DNA of 64,000 bases from Colwellia echini (GTDB lineage Bacteria; Pseudomonadota; Gammaproteobacteria; Enterobacterales; Alteromonadaceae). The position numbers and the translations under genes are program-made. Positions 37,697 to 46,286 of this stretch are shown here, in pieces; the stretch's first letter is position 1; the number at the start of each line of letters is the position of its first letter. The DNA lies in the NCBI RefSeq assembly GCF_002843355.2, contig NZ_PJAI02000017.1, positions 1 to 64,000 on the forward strand, in the 5' to 3' direction. The notes beneath the pieces are model-generated. The model was given only the letters and a program-made list of their open reading frames with translations, was not told the DNA's origin and searched no databases.

Positions 37697-38455
37697 TTAA
37701 CTATGGCTCGAATAATTTTCTTCACGAAATGCAGAAGGGCTTTGTCCGAACAACTTTTGAAATTGTCGACTAAAATAACTGTGATCAGCAAACCCAGTGT
37801 CATTGGCAATTGTTGCGATACCACTATTTGATTCTATTAGAAGTCGTCTTGCGTTTTCTAAACGAACCTCATTAATAAATTGTTTTGGCGTTTTCCCCAA
37901 AAACTTTTTAAAACGACGCTCTAGTGCGCTAATAGATAAATGCGTTATTTCTGCTAGTTCTTCTAAACAAATGTTATTCATGTAGTTTTTTCTAACATAA
38001 GCAACAGGTACTTTTAACGCATCCATTCCAGCTAATGAACGTGATGTTTTCTCTAAATGTCGAGTAATACCATATGAGCCAATGGCTTTACCTTCTTCAT
38101 TGAGTAATGGCCGTTTTGATGTGGTAAACCACGCAATGTCCCCAGATTTAGTTTGATTCATTTCCAAGCGATTACTTACCAGTTCACCGTTCATTACTTT
38201 TTGATCGTCAACATAATATTGTTTTGCCATATGCGCAGGTGAAAAGTCAAAGTCACTGAGCCCAGATATTTGTGATAGAGACTTAACCCCCATGTGTTCT
38301 AACAGTAATTTATTTGCATAAACAAAGTGATTATTTTCATCCTTAACCCAAAAAACCACATCAGGCATGAGATCGAACATACTAATGATTTGTTTAACAC
38401 TAAATTGGTTAATAAACTTATCTACATAGGCTTGAGAGAGGTTTTTTTTAGTCAT
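37697..38455 (-). CDS. PAS-domain AraC-family regulator of the sugar oxidation locus
   Basis: A 252-residue regulator. A PAS domain (about 20-135; MPDVVFWVKDENNHFVYANKLLLEHMG, then IGSYGITRHLEKTSRSL) is followed by an AraC-type double helix-turn-helix (LEELAEITHLSISALERRFKKFLG and IATIANDTGFADHSYFSRQFQKLFGQSPSAFR). A PAS sensor joined to an AraC domain is less common than a cupin sensor. It is divergent from the Gfo/Idh/MocA gene at 38691, and the 235-bp gap carries a 21-bp-spaced direct repeat suited to an AraC protein. Control of the 38.7-46 kb locus is inferred from position. Confidence 0.9.
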   Translation of the reverse strand: MTKKNLSQAYVDKFINQFSVKQIISMFDLMPDVVFWVKDENNHFVYANKLLLEHMGVKSLSQISGLSDFDFSPAHMAKQYYVDDQKVMNGELVSNRLEMNQTKSGDIAWFTTSKRPLLNEEGKAIGSYGITRHLEKTSRSLAGMDALKVPVAYVRKNYMNNICLEELAEITHLSISALERRFKKFLGKTPKQFINEVRLENARRLLIESNSGIATIANDTGFADHSYFSRQFQKLFGQSPSAFREENYSSHS

Positions 38456-38539
38456 ATTTTATACTTATATTGGCTCTAAATAACAAAACAAACATAGTGA
38501 AAGATAATAGTGTATGAGTTTACCGAAAATAACTCAACG

Positions 38540-38572
38540 CCGATTTTGTTATACATATAACCGATTTATTAA
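38540..38572. promoter_or_regulatory. Candidate AraC-type operator: direct repeats spaced 21 bp
   Basis: CCGATTTTGTTA (38540-38551) and CCGATTTATTAA (38561-38572) repeat in the same direction, 21 bp start to start, which is two helical turns as AraC-family proteins use. The perfect palindrome GTTATA-CA-TATAAC (38548-38561) overlaps both. The site lies 120 bp upstream of the first gene of the sugar locus and 85 bp upstream of the divergent AraC/PAS regulator. Confidence 0.45.
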
Positions 38573-38690
38573 TAACACGCCATAATAAAATATCAGTATA
38601 GTAAATCATCACTTTTGGTTTGTTGTCATAATATGTACTAATGACAATGCCATACACTATTTATAAATATTTATATAAGAGTTAACTATT

Positions 38691-39908
38691 ATGCGCAAAA
38701 TTAGAATGGGTATGGTTGGTGGCGGAAAAGGCGCATTTATTGGCGCTGTTCATCGAATTTCTGCACAACTAGATAATCAAATTGAATTAGTGTGTGGTGC
38801 TTTTAGTTCAGACCCCGTTAACTCTGTCGCATCAGGTAAAGCCTTATATTTAGATGAACAACGATGTTATGCCTCATACCAAGAAATGTTCGAAAAAGAA
38901 CGTGAACTAGGTGATGACGGTATGGATATGGTGGCTATTGTAACACCTAATCACCTTCATTTTCCTATCGCTAAAATGGCGCTTGAACATGGCTTTCATG
39001 TGATGTCAGATAAACCTGCTACGGTTGACTTATCAGAAGCGCTAGCGTTGAAAGAAATTATTGAACAAACAGGATTGTTATACGGTTTAACCCATACCTA
39101 TACCGGTTATCCGATGGTAAAAGAAGCTAAAGCGCGAATCAAAAAAGGATTAATAGGTAAGGTAAAAAAAGTTGTTGTTGAATATCCACAAGGTTGGCTA
39201 GCAAATAAAAGTGATGAACAAAGCAAACAAGCCGCATGGCGATTAGATCCTAAAACTGCAGGTATAAGTTGCTGCATGGGCGATATAGGCGTACATGCTG
39301 CTAATCTTGCTGAATATGTGACAGGCCTTGAAATTACCAATTTATGTGCTGAATTATCAAGCAATGTAAGTGGCCGAGTACTTGATGACGATGGTAGCGT
39401 ATTACTGCGTTTTAATAATGGAGCACAAGGAGTTCTACTTGCCAGTCAAATATCAGTAGGCGAAGAAAATAGTCTTAAATTACGTGTATATGGCGAAACA
39501 GCAAGTATTGAATGGTCGCAACTTGAACCTAACAGTGTGTGGATGAAATTTGCAGACAAGCCGAGCCAACTTATACGTGCAGGCGTTGGTGAAATGGATG
39601 AAATAACCCAAGCGAATATGAGAACACCAGCAGGACATCCGGAAGGTTATTTAGAAGCCTTTGCTAATATTTACACACAGTTTTCTTATCAAATTCGAAG
39701 TAGATTATTCGGTCTTTCGGAAGATGTTAATATTGGGGCAATGAATGATGTTCCAGGTATCAATACTGCGATTAGGGGAATGGCTTTTATTGAGAATGTT
39801 GTCGCAGCTAGTCAGTCTGAACTTAAATGGCATCCTTTTTTGTTAACACCGCAAATATTAACACCGCAAAAAATTGTGATAGCCAAAAAATCAGATTTAG
39901 GAAAATAG
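38691..39908 (+). CDS. Gfo/Idh/MocA-family NAD(P)-dependent oxidoreductase
   Basis: A 405-residue cytoplasmic sugar-type dehydrogenase. The Rossmann motif MGMVGGGKGAFIGAVHR (about 4-20) is followed by AIVTPNHLHFPIAKMALEHG (about 82-101) and the catalytic-loop DKPATVDLSEA (about 108-118, EKP motif as DKP). The substrate-binding domain has WRLDPKTAGISCCMGDIGVHA. Family members oxidise or reduce hydroxyl/keto groups of sugars and inositols. It is the first gene of a plus-strand run with 4 bp and 12 bp gaps to the next two, so a single transcript is likely. The substrate is unknown. Confidence 0.93.
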   Translation: MRKIRMGMVGGGKGAFIGAVHRISAQLDNQIELVCGAFSSDPVNSVASGKALYLDEQRCYASYQEMFEKERELGDDGMDMVAIVTPNHLHFPIAKMALEHGFHVMSDKPATVDLSEALALKEIIEQTGLLYGLTHTYTGYPMVKEAKARIKKGLIGKVKKVVVEYPQGWLANKSDEQSKQAAWRLDPKTAGISCCMGDIGVHAANLAEYVTGLEITNLCAELSSNVSGRVLDDDGSVLLRFNNGAQGVLLASQISVGEENSLKLRVYGETASIEWSQLEPNSVWMKFADKPSQLIRAGVGEMDEITQANMRTPAGHPEGYLEAFANIYTQFSYQIRSRLFGLSEDVNIGAMNDVPGINTAIRGMAFIENVVAASQSELKWHPFLLTPQILTPQKIVIAKKSDLGK

Positions 39909-39912
39909 CGTA

Positions 39913-40980
39913 ATGACCACAAATAAAATGACTAAAATCAAAGGGCCCGCTATTTTTCTTGCTCAGTTTATGGGCGATGAAGCGCCATTTAATGACTTAT
40001 CTTCATTATGTCATTGGGCTGCAAGTCTAGGCTATAAAGGCATTCAATTACCAACAGATCCTAAACTGATTGATTTAGAAAAAGCGGCAGAGAGTCAAAG
40101 TTACTGTGATGAAATAACAGAGATAGTTGCAAAGGCGGGTTTAGTGATAACCGAACTCTCTACTCATCTTCAAGGGCAGTTAGTTGCGGTGCACCCCGCT
40201 TATGATCAAATGTTTGATAACTTTGCACCGAAAGCGCTGCAAAATAATCCACCAGCAAGAACCGAATGGGCGATAGAGCAACTTAAATTTGCAGCGAAAG
40301 CAAGTCAACGACTTGGTTTAAAAGCCCACGCTACTTTTTCGGGCGCGTTGTTATGGCATACATTTTACCCATGGCCGCAACGTCCACCAGGTTTAGTTGA
40401 ACTAGGCTTTGAAGAGTTAGCCAAGCGTTGGTTACCTATTCTTGATGTTTTTGATGAAGCAGGTGTTGATGTTTGTTATGAACTTCATCCGGGGGAAGAT
40501 TTACACGACGGTGCAAGTTTTGAACGTTTTCTTGAAGCGGTAGATAATCATCCTCGCGCTAATATTTTATATGATCCAAGCCATTTTGTTTTACAACAAT
40601 TAGATTACCTGGCTTTTATCGATATATATCATCAGCGTATTAAAGCTTTTCATGTAAAAGACGCTGAATTTAATTCATCGGGTCGTAGTGGTGTGTATGG
40701 AGGCTATCAGTCTTGGTTAGATCGTCCTGGGCGCTTTCGCTCTTTAGGTGATGGGCAAATTAACTTTAAAGCCATTTTCAGTAAATTAACCCAATATGGC
40801 TTTAGCGGCTGGGCAGTACTGGAATGGGAATGCTGTATAAAACACCCGGAAGATGGCGCTAAAGAAGGCGCTAAATTTATTGAGCAACATATTATTAATC
40901 CAACCGACAAGGCGTTTGATGATTTTGCTGCCGTAGCTACAGATAATAATATTAATAAGAGCCTTTTAGGGCTGAAATAA
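39913..40980 (+). CDS. Sugar phosphate isomerase/epimerase-type TIM-barrel protein, cytoplasmic
   Basis: A 355-residue xylose-isomerase-like TIM barrel (AP-endonuclease 2 fold). Metal-ligand-type segments are present: CYELHPGEDLHDG (about 195), NILYDPSHFVLQQ (about 217), IKAFHVKDAEF (about 245) and VLEWECCIKHPEDG (about 300). There is no signal peptide. The gene starts 4 bp after the oxidoreductase gene. Proteins paired with Gfo/Idh/MocA dehydrogenases are often isomerases or dehydratases acting on keto-sugars, or lyases of 3-keto-glycosides. The precise reaction is unknown. Confidence 0.9.
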   Translation: MTTNKMTKIKGPAIFLAQFMGDEAPFNDLSSLCHWAASLGYKGIQLPTDPKLIDLEKAAESQSYCDEITEIVAKAGLVITELSTHLQGQLVAVHPAYDQMFDNFAPKALQNNPPARTEWAIEQLKFAAKASQRLGLKAHATFSGALLWHTFYPWPQRPPGLVELGFEELAKRWLPILDVFDEAGVDVCYELHPGEDLHDGASFERFLEAVDNHPRANILYDPSHFVLQQLDYLAFIDIYHQRIKAFHVKDAEFNSSGRSGVYGGYQSWLDRPGRFRSLGDGQINFKAIFSKLTQYGFSGWAVLEWECCIKHPEDGAKEGAKFIEQHIINPTDKAFDDFAAVATDNNINKSLLGLK

Positions 40981-40992
40981 AGGAATAAAGCT

Positions 40993-42264
40993 ATGCCAAG
41001 TACTACAACAATACCAAGTAGTAAAACTATGCCTGTTAGTAAAACTATAAGCGAAAAAGATTCAACACGAATCTTTACCATTTGCTGTTTGGCGCTACTC
41101 GTTACCTCAATGACTTTCGCAATACGTGCTGGAATTTTAAGCCAACTAGGTGTTGAGTTTGCACTGACTGACGCTCAACTTGGTTGGATAAATGCTATGG
41201 CTTTTTTGGGCTTCCCTGTTGCTATGATGGTTGGCGGGGCGGTATACAATAGTCTTGGTGCTAAAAACTTATTAATTATTGCCTTTGTATGTCACTTAGT
41301 AGGGTTACTACTGACTATTGCGGCGGGAGGATTTTGGGGATTGTTAATTTCAACATTCTTCATTGGTTTTGCTAATGGTGCAGTAGAAGCAGGCTGTAAC
41401 CCACTAATTGCAGAAACTTATCCTAAGAATAAGACGACCATGTTGAATAAATTCCATGTGTGGTTTCCTGGTGGAATAGTGGTTGGCGCGCTTATTTCCA
41501 AAGCTATGACTGATGCTGGTTTAGGTTGGCAGTTACAAATTGCGGTGATGTTAATTCCAGCCTTTATATACGGCGTGATGACGTTAAAGCAGCACTTTCC
41601 TAACTTTGTTCGCATTAAAGGCTCTACTCGTGAAAATGTTAAAGCGTTATTTTCACCTTTATTCATTTTTATGGCCATTTGTATGACATTAACGACTACG
41701 GCTGAGTTAGGTACGCAGCAGTGGATTGAGAGAATCTTAGGGGCATCTGGTGCATCGCCAATGTTAATTATGGCGTTAATCACAGGATTAATGGCGGTAG
41801 GTCGTTATTTCGCAGGCCCAGTAATTCATCGCCTTAACCCAACAGGTGTACTTTTATTTTCTGCAATTGTTGCAACCGCAGGTATCTATGCAATGAGTAT
41901 TGCCACTGGTTCAATGGTTTATTTTGCAGCTATTTTATTTGCTATTGGTGTGATGTACTTTTGGCCAACCATGGTCGGGTTTGTTGCTGAAAATATTCCT
42001 CAAAGTGGCGCGTTAGGTATGTCTATGATTGGTGGTGCAGGTATGTTTGCATTAAGTATATGGAACCCTGTTATCGGTAGTTGGATTGATGGTGCCCGTG
42101 AAAAAGCTAATGCGGCTGCAATCGCTGGGGTAGATCCCGAGTTAATAGCAGGCCAAACCGTACTGGCTAATCTCGCTGTTTTTCCTGCAGTACTTATTGT
42201 TGCTTTTAGCTTTTTGTACATTTATATGAATAAAAAACATATGAATAAAAAAGTCATCGCCTAA
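40993..42264 (+). CDS. Major facilitator superfamily sugar-type permease
   Basis: A 423-residue membrane protein with about twelve hydrophobic segments. The MFS pattern includes FPVAMMVGGAVYNSLGAKNLL (loop 2-3 region) and TTMLNKFHVWFPGGIVVGA in the first half. The N-terminal 30 residues are a polar, Ser/Thr-rich tail. It lies 12 bp after the isomerase-like gene in the same run, so it probably imports the sugar or glycoside handled by its neighbours (inferred). Confidence 0.92.
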   Translation: MPSTTTIPSSKTMPVSKTISEKDSTRIFTICCLALLVTSMTFAIRAGILSQLGVEFALTDAQLGWINAMAFLGFPVAMMVGGAVYNSLGAKNLLIIAFVCHLVGLLLTIAAGGFWGLLISTFFIGFANGAVEAGCNPLIAETYPKNKTTMLNKFHVWFPGGIVVGALISKAMTDAGLGWQLQIAVMLIPAFIYGVMTLKQHFPNFVRIKGSTRENVKALFSPLFIFMAICMTLTTTAELGTQQWIERILGASGASPMLIMALITGLMAVGRYFAGPVIHRLNPTGVLLFSAIVATAGIYAMSIATGSMVYFAAILFAIGVMYFWPTMVGFVAENIPQSGALGMSMIGGAGMFALSIWNPVIGSWIDGAREKANAAAIAGVDPELIAGQTVLANLAVFPAVLIVAFSFLYIYMNKKHMNKKVIA

Positions 42265-42358
42265 AGCACTAAACGAATCAAACGCTGAATTTAATTAACT
42301 TAGTGTTGAAGTAAATCAGTATTACAACATATCAGCATTGAAATAAAAGAGGTTGGTT

Positions 42359-43003
42359 ATGAAATATAAAAATACACCTGCAATGACATCAACAACGATA
42401 GCGAGGAATCAAACATCTAGACGACGTTTCCTTAAGGGATTTAGTGCAATGTTTGGCTGCGTGGCAGGTTCAATGTTAACAGGCAATGCAGTTTCTGTTG
42501 CGATGGCATATACCCCAAATGCTGACAGTATTTTATCAGACGGTAAAGTTTTTGATAAAAACCAATTAATGCTACTAAAAGAAATCTGCTCAATTGTTAT
42601 TCCTAAAACAGATACATTAGGCGCCGCTGAGTTAGATGGTCATGGTTTTATTGATAATCAACTTTTTCATTGTCATACCAAAGCAGAGCAGGAAAGAGCG
42701 GTAGCAGTATTAACAATGATTGATAACACTTCGCAACAACAACTATCAAACTCCTTCTTAATGCTAACGCCAGAGCAACAATTTCAATTATTGACAGAGT
42801 TAGATCTTGGTGAGAAAAATTTCAATCAAGCTCAGCGAGCTGATTTTAAAGTGCTAAAGCAATATATCTGTTTTAGTTATTACACCTCGATCGTAGGCGC
42901 GACACAAGAGTTGCGCTATGACCCAGTTCCTGGTGGTTTTAAAGGCTCTATACCTTATAAGGAAACTGATTCTTCGTGGGCAACAAACGGCTTATTTCAT
43001 TAA
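42359..43003 (+). CDS. Tat-exported gluconate 2-dehydrogenase subunit 3-like protein
   Basis: A 214-residue small subunit of the gluconate 2-dehydrogenase subunit 3 family. A twin-arginine signal (TSRRRFLKGFSAMFG, about 16-30) is followed by an Ala/Val-rich hydrophobic stretch. The mature part has LLKEICSIVIPKTDTLGAAELDGHGFID and KQYICFSYYTSIVGATQELRYDPVPGGF, typical of the family. I start at ATG 42359 with AGAGG upstream, not the TTG 6 bp before. Such subunits carry the leaderless GMC flavoprotein (gene at 43265) out through Tat. A repeat element begins 11 bp after the stop and separates the two genes. Confidence 0.9.
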   Translation: MKYKNTPAMTSTTIARNQTSRRRFLKGFSAMFGCVAGSMLTGNAVSVAMAYTPNADSILSDGKVFDKNQLMLLKEICSIVIPKTDTLGAAELDGHGFIDNQLFHCHTKAEQERAVAVLTMIDNTSQQQLSNSFLMLTPEQQFQLLTELDLGEKNFNQAQRADFKVLKQYICFSYYTSIVGATQELRYDPVPGGFKGSIPYKETDSSWATNGLFH

Positions 43004-43014
43004 TAAGCGTTAGT

Positions 43015-43213
43015 TAACCTAAGTTCGAGATAAGCAAAATGCTACAACAGCCTTAATTATCCGTATTACTGCGTTATGAAAGCTCCCAATAACCCGTTAT
43101 TGGCTTCGCTTTCCCGCCTTGTACTACGATTAATTAAAGCTATTGTATAAGGAAGTTTTATAAGTGATTGATATTATTTCTTTACTAACTTTCATTATCT
43201 CGATCTCAGGTTA
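43015..43213. repeat. MITE-like element, copy C (199 bp)
   Basis: TAACCTAAGTTCGAGATAA (43015-43033) and TTATCTCGATCTCAGGTTA (43195-43213) are 17/19 inverted repeats. The internal palindrome is CCAATAAC-CC-GTTATTGG, so only the loop differs from the other copies. The interior diverges more than between copies A and B, especially on the right. It lies between the two subunit genes of the dehydrogenase, 11 bp after the first. Confidence 0.9.
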
Positions 43214-43264
43214 GTTAAATATGCAGGTGAAATAACACCTTAAACAGATTTTATTGAGATAATT

Positions 43265-44989
43265 ATGCAAGAACAAGTCTATATAAATAAAACCAATGAA
43301 GTTTATGATGCGATAGTCATTGGCTCTGGTATTTCAGGCGGTTGGGCTGCGAAAGAATTTTGTGAACGCGGCTATAAAACGTTAATGATCGAGCGTGGCC
43401 GTGTTGTTGAGCATCGCAAAGACTATACAGGTGAAAACACCCCTATGTGGCAACAAGAGCATAGAGGCCGTGTAGATAATTTATTAGTTGAACAACAATA
43501 TAACATTCAAAAACAATGTTATGCCTTTGGTAATACTACCAAACACTTTTTTGGCAACGACCGAGACTTGCCATATACCACAGCACCCGGTACAGAATTC
43601 TCATGGATACGAGCAAACCAGCTGGGCGGTAAATCGTTATTATGGCATCGTCAAAGCTACCGTTTAGGAGAATATGACTTTAATGCTAATAAACTTGATG
43701 GTTATGGTAATGACTGGCCAATTCGTAGTAAGGATCTTGAAAAATGGTATTCACATGTTGAAATACATGCAGGTATAAGTGGCGCTCAAGACAATTTACC
43801 TAATTTACCTAATAGTGAATTTTTACCGCCATTTGAAATGATGGCTCCAGAAAAAGCAATACAAGCAACGCTGGCTAAGTTATACCCAGATAGACCATTA
43901 ATTATGGGACGTACAGCGCATTTAACTAAACCTTCTGAATTACATGTATCACAAGGCAGAGTGCAATGTCAGGCTCGAAATGAATGCCATGCGGGGTGTT
44001 CATTTGGTGCTTATTTTTCAACGCAAAGCTCAACATTACCTGCTGCTGCCAAAACAGGTAATTTACACATTGCGCCAAATAGTGTTGTGCATAGCCTGAT
44101 TTATGATGAAGTGACTAACCGCGTTAAAGGCGTTCGCGTAATAGATAACGATGATTTAAGCGAACGAGAATATTTTGCCAAAGTTATTTTTGTGTGTGCC
44201 TCAACAATTGGCTCAACTCAAATATTGATGAACTCCACCTCGAAAAAATTTCCTAACGGCATTGCTAACAGTTCAGGTGTTTTAGGCCATTATTTAATGG
44301 ACCATAATTATAATTCAGTTGCTTCTGGTGATATTGAAGGCTTTGAAGACGAGTATTATTCAGGGCGCAGACCTTCTGGACTTATCATCCCCAATTTTTA
44401 TTATAAGCCTGATCCCAAACGTGGCTTTAAAAGAGGATATGCGCTGGCTGGTGGCGCTTACCGAGAAGGTTGGCAGTCTCAACAACACCACGATGGTTTA
44501 GGTGTTGACTATAAAAACAAAATAAAACAAGCGGGTAAATGGCGTTTTAATTTATCTGCTCAAGGTGAGATGTTACCGCGATTTGAAAATCAAATGCGTC
44601 TACACCCCACCTTAAAAGATAAATGGGGTATTCCGCAAATAGAGTTTGATGTCAGATTTTCAGAAAATGAAAAACTTATGATGGAAGACGCGGCAGAGCA
44701 GTCAATTCTCATGTTAAAAGCGGCCGGACTTAAAAATGTTACCGGTCATGCCACGCATAGTCCTCCAGGCTTAGCCATTCATGAACTAGGTACAGCCCGA
44801 ATGGGGCGAGATCCTAAAACCTCTGTATTGAACGGTTTTAATCAAAGTCATGATATTCCCAATTTATTTGTCACTGATGGGGCAAGTTTTTGTTCGTCAG
44901 CAGTACAAAATCCAAGTTTAACCTTTATGGCATTAACCGCTAGAGCCGTTGATTATGCGGTTAAAGAAGTAGCAGCTAAACGAATTTAA
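43265..44989 (+). CDS. GMC-family FAD-dependent sugar/glycoside dehydrogenase, large subunit
   Basis: A 574-residue flavoprotein. The N-terminal dinucleotide-binding motif is DAIVIGSGISGGWAAKEFCERG (about 15-36). Central NQLGGKSLLWHRQSYRLGEYDF and CHAGCSFGAYFSTQSSTLPAA segments follow, and the C-terminal GMC end has HELGTARMGRDPKTSVLNGF and VTDGASFCSSAVQNPSLTFMALTARA. The family includes gluconate, 2-keto-gluconate and glucoside-3 dehydrogenases. It has no signal peptide of its own, so export with the Tat small subunit at 42359 is expected. No cytochrome c subunit gene is adjacent. GAGAT precedes ATG 43265. Confidence 0.93.
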   Translation: MQEQVYINKTNEVYDAIVIGSGISGGWAAKEFCERGYKTLMIERGRVVEHRKDYTGENTPMWQQEHRGRVDNLLVEQQYNIQKQCYAFGNTTKHFFGNDRDLPYTTAPGTEFSWIRANQLGGKSLLWHRQSYRLGEYDFNANKLDGYGNDWPIRSKDLEKWYSHVEIHAGISGAQDNLPNLPNSEFLPPFEMMAPEKAIQATLAKLYPDRPLIMGRTAHLTKPSELHVSQGRVQCQARNECHAGCSFGAYFSTQSSTLPAAAKTGNLHIAPNSVVHSLIYDEVTNRVKGVRVIDNDDLSEREYFAKVIFVCASTIGSTQILMNSTSKKFPNGIANSSGVLGHYLMDHNYNSVASGDIEGFEDEYYSGRRPSGLIIPNFYYKPDPKRGFKRGYALAGGAYREGWQSQQHHDGLGVDYKNKIKQAGKWRFNLSAQGEMLPRFENQMRLHPTLKDKWGIPQIEFDVRFSENEKLMMEDAAEQSILMLKAAGLKNVTGHATHSPPGLAIHELGTARMGRDPKTSVLNGFNQSHDIPNLFVTDGASFCSSAVQNPSLTFMALTARAVDYAVKEVAAKRI

Positions 44990-45039
44990 ATGTAAATACT
45001 GATAAATAAGATAAAAAATATAACAACAAAGGAATAAGA

Positions 45040-45960
45040 ATGAATAAATTAAAACTAATGATATGTTCAGTAATTATGAGCATGTCATGCTTAACGCAAG
45101 CCGCTGACAGTGTAAAAGTAAGCGGTATCGAAACAAATAGTGTCAAAACCTATAAAAACAAAGCAATACCTAAAATAAGCGTGCAATTATGGTCTGTAAA
45201 AGATGCACTTAAAAATGATTTTAAAGGCACATTAAAACAGATTGCAGCTATGGGGTTTGATGGTGTCGAATTCGCCGGCGATTTTGGACCTTATAAAAAT
45301 GATCCTAAAGGGCTTAAAATTTTTTTAGATGGTTTAGGTTTACAGGTTAGTGCTGCACACGTTAGTTTTACAGACTTTTCACCTGAAAAGTTTGATCAAG
45401 CTATCATATTCTATAATACATTAGATACCGATACACTTATTGTACCTTGGGATGAACGTGCTTGGGATAGCGCCCAAGTAGATAATTTAATCGTAGATTT
45501 AAATAAATTATTTACTCAACTTAACGCTGAAGAGTTTAAATTTGGATATCATAATCATGATCAAGAATTTGATGATTTTAAGGAGACAACTTTTTGGGAT
45601 CATATTGCTCAATCAACACCTAAAGACTTTGTTTTACAAATGGATGTTGGCTGGGTAACGTACGCTGAAAAAGATCCCGTAGAATATATTAATCGTTACC
45701 CTAACCGTACATTAACAACTCATATAAAAGCAAAATTACCAAAAGCGGTTACAGATAAAGCTGATGCTGACAATAAACGCCCAATTGTGGGTGATGATGT
45801 TACCGATTGGTCGGCGGTTTTAATCGCAGATATTATGGTTGGTGGTACACAATGGTTAGTGATTGAACAAGAAGAATATCCTGATGGCTTAACGCCTCTA
45901 CAAGCGGTTAAACTATCAAAGCAAGGTTTAGATAAGGCTATTGCTAGTTTGAATAACTAG
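45040..45960 (+). CDS. Exported sugar isomerase/epimerase-type TIM-barrel protein
   Basis: A 306-residue AP-endonuclease 2-fold protein with a Sec signal peptide (about 1-22, ends TQA). The mature part has ISVQLWSVKDALKNDFKGTLKQIAAMGFDGVEFAG, FGYHNHDQEFDDF (metal/catalytic region about 168-180), LQMDVGWVTYAEKDP, LTTHIKAKLP and WLVIEQEEYPDG. It is a periplasmic counterpart of the cytoplasmic barrel at 39913. A strong AAAGGAATAAGA ribosome site lies 50 bp after the GMC gene, so the two are probably co-transcribed. It may act on the oxidised sugar made by the GMC enzyme in the periplasm (inference). Confidence 0.9.
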   Translation: MNKLKLMICSVIMSMSCLTQAADSVKVSGIETNSVKTYKNKAIPKISVQLWSVKDALKNDFKGTLKQIAAMGFDGVEFAGDFGPYKNDPKGLKIFLDGLGLQVSAAHVSFTDFSPEKFDQAIIFYNTLDTDTLIVPWDERAWDSAQVDNLIVDLNKLFTQLNAEEFKFGYHNHDQEFDDFKETTFWDHIAQSTPKDFVLQMDVGWVTYAEKDPVEYINRYPNRTLTTHIKAKLPKAVTDKADADNKRPIVGDDVTDWSAVLIADIMVGGTQWLVIEQEEYPDGLTPLQAVKLSKQGLDKAIASLNN

Positions 45961-45973
45961 GCGCTTAATTAAG

Positions 45974-46020
45974 GGGGATGTTTAATTTATGTATAATATA
46001 AACATAAATTAAACATCACC
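45974..46020. terminator. Long perfect hairpin ending the sugar locus
   Basis: A 16-bp perfect inverted repeat GATGTTTAATTTATGT (45977-45992) / ACATAAATTAAACATC (46002-46017) with a 9-nt loop, extended by GG/CC beyond one mismatch. It starts 14 bp after the stop codon. No T tract follows, so it may stabilise the 3' end of the mRNA more than terminate. Confidence 0.6.
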
Positions 46021-46286
46021 TAAAATCGGATAATCACCGTCAAACATGTCATAGATACAATTCAAGTATCATTTTATTTTAAACTATGAACGGTAAATAA
46101 TCGCGGTAAGTATCTGTTTATAATTACTTTTTAGTTATCTTTAAATCGACTTTATAATCACCATTTAATGCCAATTTATATTTATTATTTAGCGTATTGA
46201 ATCCAACCAAAAAACTATTATTATCTAGAAAAGTAAGTTAAGGTTTGGTTATAAACTTGTATATTTATTCTTTGAGGTTCTTTTAA
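46021..46286. other. Remainder of the intergenic region before the phosphatase gene
   Basis: About 265 AT-rich bp with no frame or repeat I can name. The promoter for the phosphatase gene should lie in its second half. GAGGT at 46274 is the ribosome site for GTG 46287. Confidence 0.35.
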
